From assembly GCF_030344915.1 (NCBI RefSeq), contig NZ_CP128233.1, positions 1,612,001 through 1,676,000 of the forward strand: a stretch of DNA of 64,000 bases, in the 5' to 3' direction. A program made the translations under genes and the position numbers. The stretch comes from Neopusillimonas aromaticivorans (GTDB taxonomy: Bacteria > Pseudomonadota > Gammaproteobacteria > Burkholderiales > Burkholderiaceae_B). This document shows positions 59,814 through 64,000 of this stretch, in pieces. The number at the start of each line of letters is the position of its first letter. Positions within the stretch are counted from its first letter, which is position 1. The notes below the pieces were generated by a model. It saw only the letters and a list, made by a program, of their open reading frames with translations. It did no database searches and was not told the DNA's origin.

Positions 59814-60704
59814 TTATGCACCGATCAGTCGCTGGGCCGTTTGCAAGAAATTGGCAATGAACGGTGAGTTTTTGCGTTCGGCGCGGCAGATCAGGCGAGT
59901 GGTGGTCGTTGCCGTGAATCCGTTGACGTCCAGTCTGACCAGACCAGGCCCAGGCTGGTACGCCGTATCTGCGACAACCCCAAGCCCCAGGCCTTGTACG
60001 ACAGCCTCGCGAACCGCTTCGCGACTGCGCATTTCAATACTGGTTTTTACGGCAATGCCGGCTGCGTTCAGGGCATTTTCGAATGCTTTTCGCGTACCTG
60101 ACCCGTATTCACGCATGACAAACTCCTGGCCATTCAGGTCGTTGATACCAAGAGTTTTATGGCGTGCCAGGGGATGGTTGGTGGCCGCAAAGATCACGAG
60201 TTTCTGTTCCCGGTAAGGCAGGCAATAAATCTTGGGATCGGAAATTTCACTTAAAACCAGACCGATGTCGCCCTCGTAGTTGAGGATGCGCCGTGTAATG
60301 GACTGCGAGTCACCTACCGTAACGCTGATGTGAACGCCGGGGTAGTGTTCCCGATAGGCCTTGATGATGGGGGTGATGTTGTGTGGACCGATGGCGTGCA
60401 GGTTCAGCGAACCGCTGTAATTGGTTTTTGCGGCCAGCAGCAGGGCATGGGCATCGTGTTCGGCGCTGAATAACCGTTGCGTGTGTTCCAGCAGCGACGC
60501 ACCAAACTGAGTCAGTTCCAGGCGTCGGCCTTGCCGGTAAAACAACTCCACACCGTATTCTGCTTCAAGACGAATGATGTGAGCCGATACGGTGGGCTGA
60601 CGCAAGCCCAGCTGGCGTGCAGCGGTGGTGATGGTGCCGGCACGTGCGGTGGCATCGAAGGCTTTGAGGGCGGCAAGTAATGATGTTCCTGACATAGGTG
60701 GCAT
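59814..60704 (-). CDS. LysR-type regulator of the phosphite operon (PtxE-like)
   Basis: Intact, 296 residues. The helix-turn-helix is at LLAALKAFDATARAGTITTA and LGLRQPTVSAHIIRLEAEYG; the ligand domain includes GSLNLHAIGPHNITPIIKAY. It is divergent from phnCDE-ptxD-like genes. In Pseudomonas stutzeri a LysR gene (ptxE) accompanies ptxABCD, so the same role is likely here. It could alternatively answer to an aminophosphonate. A second start is at 60695. Confidence 0.75.
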   Translation of the reverse strand: MPPMSGTSLLAALKAFDATARAGTITTAARQLGLRQPTVSAHIIRLEAEYGVELFYRQGRRLELTQFGASLLEHTQRLFSAEHDAHALLLAAKTNYSGSLNLHAIGPHNITPIIKAYREHYPGVHISVTVGDSQSITRRILNYEGDIGLVLSEISDPKIYCLPYREQKLVIFAATNHPLARHKTLGINDLNGQEFVMREYGSGTRKAFENALNAAGIAVKTSIEMRSREAVREAVVQGLGLGVVADTAYQPGPGLVRLDVNGFTATTTTRLICRAERKNSPFIANFLQTAQRLIGA

Positions 60705-60757
60705 CTATGGATAGCGTGTTAATTCAATGCGAAACGTACATATCGGTGAAACAGCAT

Positions 60758-60785
60758 TTGATCATACTGACGTCCAACTTAATAC
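60758..60785 (+). promoter_or_regulatory. Predicted promoter of the phosphite operon
   Basis: TTGATC (60758-60763), a 16-base spacer, TAATAC (60780-60785), in the divergent gap. GTGCTGAC occurs at 60792 and again at 60816, a possible activator repeat. I saw no clear Pho box. Confidence 0.4.
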
Positions 60786-60849
60786 GACGCTGTGCTGACA
60801 CAGTGTTTCGCAACCGTGCTGACCAACGCGACACAAGGAGCGAACTGCA

Positions 60850-61665
60850 ATGCATTCATCCCCTTTACCTTCCTGGCTCATTCAGACCAGAAATCTGGCG
60901 GTGACTTACCGCAACGGCTTCCAGGCGCTGAAGCCTACGTCTCTGACTATTCGCCCGGGTGAGTTTCTGGTGCTGTTGGGGGCTTCGGGGGCGGGCAAGT
61001 CAACGTTGTTACGGAGCCTGAACGGTCTGGTTCGTCCAACCGAAGGAGAGCTTTTGCTGAGCGACGTCGAGCAGCCCCTGCGTGGTGGTCGCGCATTGCG
61101 TGAGCATCGTTCCAAAACGGGCATGGTGTTCCAGCAGCACCACTTGATTGGTCGCCAGACCGTGTTGGCCAATGTTCTGATGGGGCGTCTGGCGACACGC
61201 AACAGCCTGCAGTCATTGTTGCCCTGGTCGAAAGAGGACAAGTGCCTGGCGCTCGAGGCGATTGATCGGGTCGGCTTGCTTGAAAAAACATTGAGTCGTG
61301 CCGATGCCTTGTCGGGTGGCCAGCAGCAGCGCGTTGGTATTGCCCGCGCCCTGATCCAGAAACCGCGACTGATGCTGGCCGATGAACCTGTTGCCAGCCT
61401 GGATCCGGTGACGGCGGAAAGCGTTTTGCAGTTGTTGCACGACATTTGCAAGAGCGATCACCTGACCGCCGTAGTCAGTTTGCACCAGATCGAGTTTGCC
61501 AAACGGTTTGCCGACCGCATTGTGGGTTTGAACCAGGGGCAGGTCGTGTTTGACGGCAAGCCTGCCGCCTTGACCGAAATTGATATCCAACGACTTTACA
61601 CCGGTGTGACCCATCACGCTGAGCCGGTATCCGACTTTGAAATACCCGCCCTTTGCGCGGCTTGA
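60850..61665 (+). CDS. Phosphite/phosphonate ABC transporter ATPase (PtxA/PhnC-like)
   Basis: Intact, 271 residues; ATG 60850 follows AAGGAG. Walker A LGASGAGKSTLLRS, Q-loop MVFQQHHLIGRQTVL, signature LSGGQQQRVGIARAL and Walker B LMLADEPVASLDP all conform. MGRLATRNSLQSLLPW is the PhnC-family insert. It heads the operon with the binding protein, permease and dehydrogenase genes. Confidence 0.9.
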   Translation: MHSSPLPSWLIQTRNLAVTYRNGFQALKPTSLTIRPGEFLVLLGASGAGKSTLLRSLNGLVRPTEGELLLSDVEQPLRGGRALREHRSKTGMVFQQHHLIGRQTVLANVLMGRLATRNSLQSLLPWSKEDKCLALEAIDRVGLLEKTLSRADALSGGQQQRVGIARALIQKPRLMLADEPVASLDPVTAESVLQLLHDICKSDHLTAVVSLHQIEFAKRFADRIVGLNQGQVVFDGKPAALTEIDIQRLYTGVTHHAEPVSDFEIPALCAA

Positions 61666-61682
61666 TATTCCTGGAGATTGTT

Positions 61683-62560
61683 ATGTTGACACGTCGAGTT
61701 TTATTGAAATCTGTCGTTGCCGGTTTGTTTTCGGTAGCGCTTCCCTGGTTGCGGTAGCTCAGGGCAAAAACCCCGATACCTTGCGTGTGGCGTTGCTGCC
61801 TGACGAGAATGCGACGACGCTGATCCAGAATGCCCAGCCGCTGAAAGAGTATTTGCAGAAGACCCTGGGCAAAGACATTGAACTGATTGTCACAACGGAC
61901 TATTCGTCCATGATTGAGGCGATGCGTTTCGGTCGTATTGAAGTGGCGTATTTCGGGCCCTTTTCATACGTGCTGGCCAAGAGCAAGGCACCGGCGATTG
62001 AGCCCTTTGCGGTTGGCGTGGAGCGTGGTTCGCCAACGTATCAGTCCGTCATGATTGCCAACGCGGAAGGTCCGGTCAAGCGCCTTGAGGATATCCGTGG
62101 TCAGTCATTCGGCTTTGGTGATCAGGCATCGACGTCCAGCCACCTGTCGCCTCGCGCCCACATTTTGAAGAAAACCGGTCTGGATGGTGAAAAGGACTAT
62201 CGTCCGGTTCACCTGGGTGCGCACGATGCGGTTGCCCGGGCGGTTCAGGCCGGTCAGGTTCCTGCGGGTGGGCTGTCCAAACCGATTCTTGATGTCCTGG
62301 TCAAGAAAGGCACAATTGACCCAACGAAAATTATCGAACTGGATCTGAGTGCCCCGATTCCTAATTACCCGATGGTGATGCAGGACAATCTGGCGCCAGC
62401 ACTTAAAGAGCAGATCCGCTCAGCGTTCCTCAATATGAAAGATCCCGTTGTGCTGAAGAGCTTCCGTGTCGAAGGGTTTGCGCCGACAGATGACGCCGCT
62501 TATGACGTTTTGCGTGAAACAGCCGCTGTGCTCAAACTCGACATCGGGAAAATGAAGTGA
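61683..62560 (+). CDS. Phosphite/phosphonate-binding protein (PtxB/PhnD-like, one frameshift)
   Basis: Periplasmic receptor. The start at 61683 (MLTRRVLLKSVVAGLFSVAL) gives a signal peptide; a lost base near 61735 leads into VAVAQGKNPDTLRVALLPDE. PhnD-family features are YFGPFSYVLAKSKAPAIEPF, GQSFGFGDQASTSSHLSPRA and IPNYPMVMQDNLAP. The repaired length is 292 residues. It follows the ATPase gene by 17 bases and the permease gene overlaps its stop. Confidence 0.88.
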
Positions 62561-63362
62561 TTGCAGACACACTGAATTATGCGCCGCTGCTGGCGGCAGA
62601 CCGCCAGCGCAATTTGCGCCGCCTGATGCTGGTTGCCGTTATTGTGTTTTGGTGCCTGGTTGCGTTGGGTATTACGGGCTTTTTTGATGCCCAGCGCTTC
62701 ATTGAGGGTGGCCCCGCCATGAAACAGTTGGGTTCCGAGATGATTCCGCCCAATTTTGACCGGTGGCAGCATTGGCTTATTCCATTGCGCGACACGCTGG
62801 CAATGTCCATTGCAGGTACGGCGCTGACGGTGGTGTTGTCATTGCCGCTGGCCCTGTTGGCCGCGCCCAATACGACACCTCATCCATTGGTAGGGCGGAT
62901 GTTGCGTACGGTATTGGCAGCATTCCGGTCGGTCCCTGAAATTATTCTGGGCATCATTTTTGTGGCTGCAGTTGGTTTTGGTGCCCTGCCCGGCGTGTTG
63001 GCATTGGCTTTGCATTCCACGGGTATGGTGGGGAAGTTTTACGCCGAAGCCATTGAGCATGTTGATCCCAAGCCTATGGAAGCTGCGGCGGCAGCCGGGC
63101 CAGCCGGTTTCAGGTGATAACGCATGCGGTTTTGCCGCAGGTGTTGCCACAGTTGGCCGATATTACGATTTATCGCTGGGAATACCATTTCCGGGCGTCG
63201 GCCGTACTCGGTATTGTCGGTGCCGGTGGTATTGGCTTTGAACTGATGGCTGCGTTGCGACTGATCAAATACAACGAAGTGTCGGCGATTTTATTGTCGG
63301 TCCTTGCGTGTGTGATTGTTGTTGACAGCATTGGCAGCGTGCTGCGCAAGCATTTGAAGTAA
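62557..63362 (+). CDS. Phosphite/phosphonate ABC permease (PtxC/PhnE-like, one frameshift)
   Basis: Inner-membrane permease with the motif RSVPEIILGIIFVAAVGFG and, after a lost base near 63107, VITHAVLPQVLPQLADITIY and GIVGAGGIGFELMAALRLI. GTG start at 62557 overlapping the preceding stop. The repaired length is 268 residues with about six membrane segments. Confidence 0.88.
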
Positions 63363-63430
63363 GTCGCCCAGGCCGGCGATGCCGCCTGGCACCGCCGGTC
63401 CAATTGTTTTTGAACTGAACGAAAATTGTT

Positions 63431-64000
63431 ATGCAACCAAGAATTGTTGTGACTCAGCCTGTGCATGCGGAGGTGCTGCATTTGCTCAAGAGCGTGGGTA
63501 ATGTTGTGATGAATCCTGGCCCTGAACCCTGGTCCGAGGCCGAGCTGGCTCATCATCTGGCCCAGGCGGATGCGCTGATGGCCTTTATGCCGGATCGGGT
63601 CGATGCCCGGTTGCTGTCGTTTGCTCCACGGTTGAAGACGATTGCCTGTGCGTTGAAGGGTTTTGATAATTTTGATTTGAAAGCGTGTGACGAGGCTGGG
63701 GTGGTGGTGTCGTTCGTGCCTGATTTGTTGACGGAACCCACGGCCGAGCTGGCGATCGGGTTGGCGATAGCGGCTGCTCGCAATATGCGCGAGGGGGATC
63801 GGCGGATGCGCACAGGCCAGTACGCTGGTTGGCGTCCGGTGCTTTATGGTAAGGGCCTGCATCAGTCCGTTGTGGCAGTCGTTGGGCTGGGCGCGGTTGG
63901 CAAGGCGATTGTCGATCGTCTGATGGGGTTTGGCTGTGCCCAAATTCTGGGTGTTGATCCGATGAATCAAGATCCTCGTGTCGAGCAGGTCAGCGTGTCA
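63431..64000 (+). CDS. ptxD: Phosphite dehydrogenase PtxD-like (partial, runs off the window)
   Basis: A D-2-hydroxyacid-dehydrogenase-fold enzyme; the first 190 residues are present. It shares PtxD-specific segments seen in the P. stutzeri enzyme: MAFMPDRVDA, CALKGFDNFD, FVPDLLT and PTAELAIGLA. The coenzyme motif is VVGLGAVGKAIVDRL. PtxD oxidises phosphite to phosphate with NAD. The catalytic Arg and His would lie beyond base 64000, so function rests on the N-terminal half and on the upstream phosphite-type importer. Confidence 0.82.
   Translation, partial: MQPRIVVTQPVHAEVLHLLKSVGNVVMNPGPEPWSEAELAHHLAQADALMAFMPDRVDARLLSFAPRLKTIACALKGFDNFDLKACDEAGVVVSFVPDLLTEPTAELAIGLAIAAARNMREGDRRMRTGQYAGWRPVLYGKGLHQSVVAVVGLGAVGKAIVDRLMGFGCAQILGVDPMNQDPRVEQVSVS

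Noticed and set aside
60790..60830. Pho box upstream of the phosphite operon
   Set aside because: GTGCTGAC is repeated, but with a 24-base period instead of the 11-base period of CTGTCA half-sites.
1..64000. CRISPR array or cas genes
   Set aside because: I saw no regularly spaced repeat series and no Cas-like protein.

Overview
This 64 kb window comes from the replication-origin region of a betaproteobacterial chromosome, most likely Alcaligenaceae (Burkholderiales). The evidence is the gene order rpmH-rnpA-yidD-yidC-mnmE divergent from dnaA-dnaN-gyrB, the high G+C content, a SphB1-like subtilisin autotransporter, a GspC-to-GspN type II secretion cluster and the many TRAP and Liv importers. 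One fact governs how everything here should be read: more than fifty single-base frameshifts split otherwise well conserved genes, including the essential dnaA, gyrB, rnpA and mnmE. Almost every one I checked is a lost base in a short G, C or T run. I therefore treat most broken ORFs as one gene with uncorrected homopolymer errors; features give the full span and say where the frame breaks. The few real lesions are cases with missing segments: the integrase remnant, the MarR relic and the DASS transporter.

Layout. 1-8.9 kb is an accessory island beside the 3' end of mnmE: an IS21-type element running off the left edge, a truncated integrase next to a degenerate tRNA-Thr, a TorT-like binding protein with three short-chain dehydrogenases (two of the cis-dihydrodiol dehydrogenase type), a decayed MarR gene, and an intact P4-type integrase. 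The last 18 bases of mnmE, where an SGI1-like island would insert, lie 184 bases upstream of that integrase. 8.9-18.3 kb is the conserved origin block. 18.3-21.1 kb is a sparse stretch with a gyrB terminator, a small membrane protein, a transposase scrap, a striking perfect inverted repeat and an orphan AAA ATPase. 21.1-24.3 kb is the autotransporter protease. 24.8-28.2 kb pairs a lipoprotein sulfatase, which has a dockerin-like C-terminus, with its formylglycine-generating enzyme. 28.2-39.9 kb is a complete type II secretion system (prepilin peptidase, divergent gspC, gspGHIJKLMNDEF) whose secretin carries a lipobox.

40.8-49.8 kb, on the minus strand, is a catabolic operon: a RidA-type deaminase, both subunits of a 2-aminophenol 1,6-dioxygenase-like class III extradiol enzyme, and a Liv-type ABC importer under a divergent MarR regulator. 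Two of the importer polypeptides are fused: LivF to LivH, and LivM to a third, AmnA-like LigB domain. 49.8-53.2 kb holds a YqiK-type flotillin, an internally deleted DASS carrier and an exported peroxiredoxin. 53.2-59.8 kb is an operon for uptake (TRAP dctPQM) and oxidation of a 2-hydroxy acid by one FMN and one FAD oxidase, with a divergent LysR. 59.8-64 kb is a LysR gene divergent from phnC-phnD-phnE-like genes followed by the start of a PtxD-like phosphite dehydrogenase, that is a ptxABCD-type phosphite-oxidation operon that leaves the window on the right.

The least usual items are the LivM-LigB fusion, the dockerin-like sulfatase with a membrane-anchored maturase beside a lipo-secretin T2SS, and the phosphite operon.
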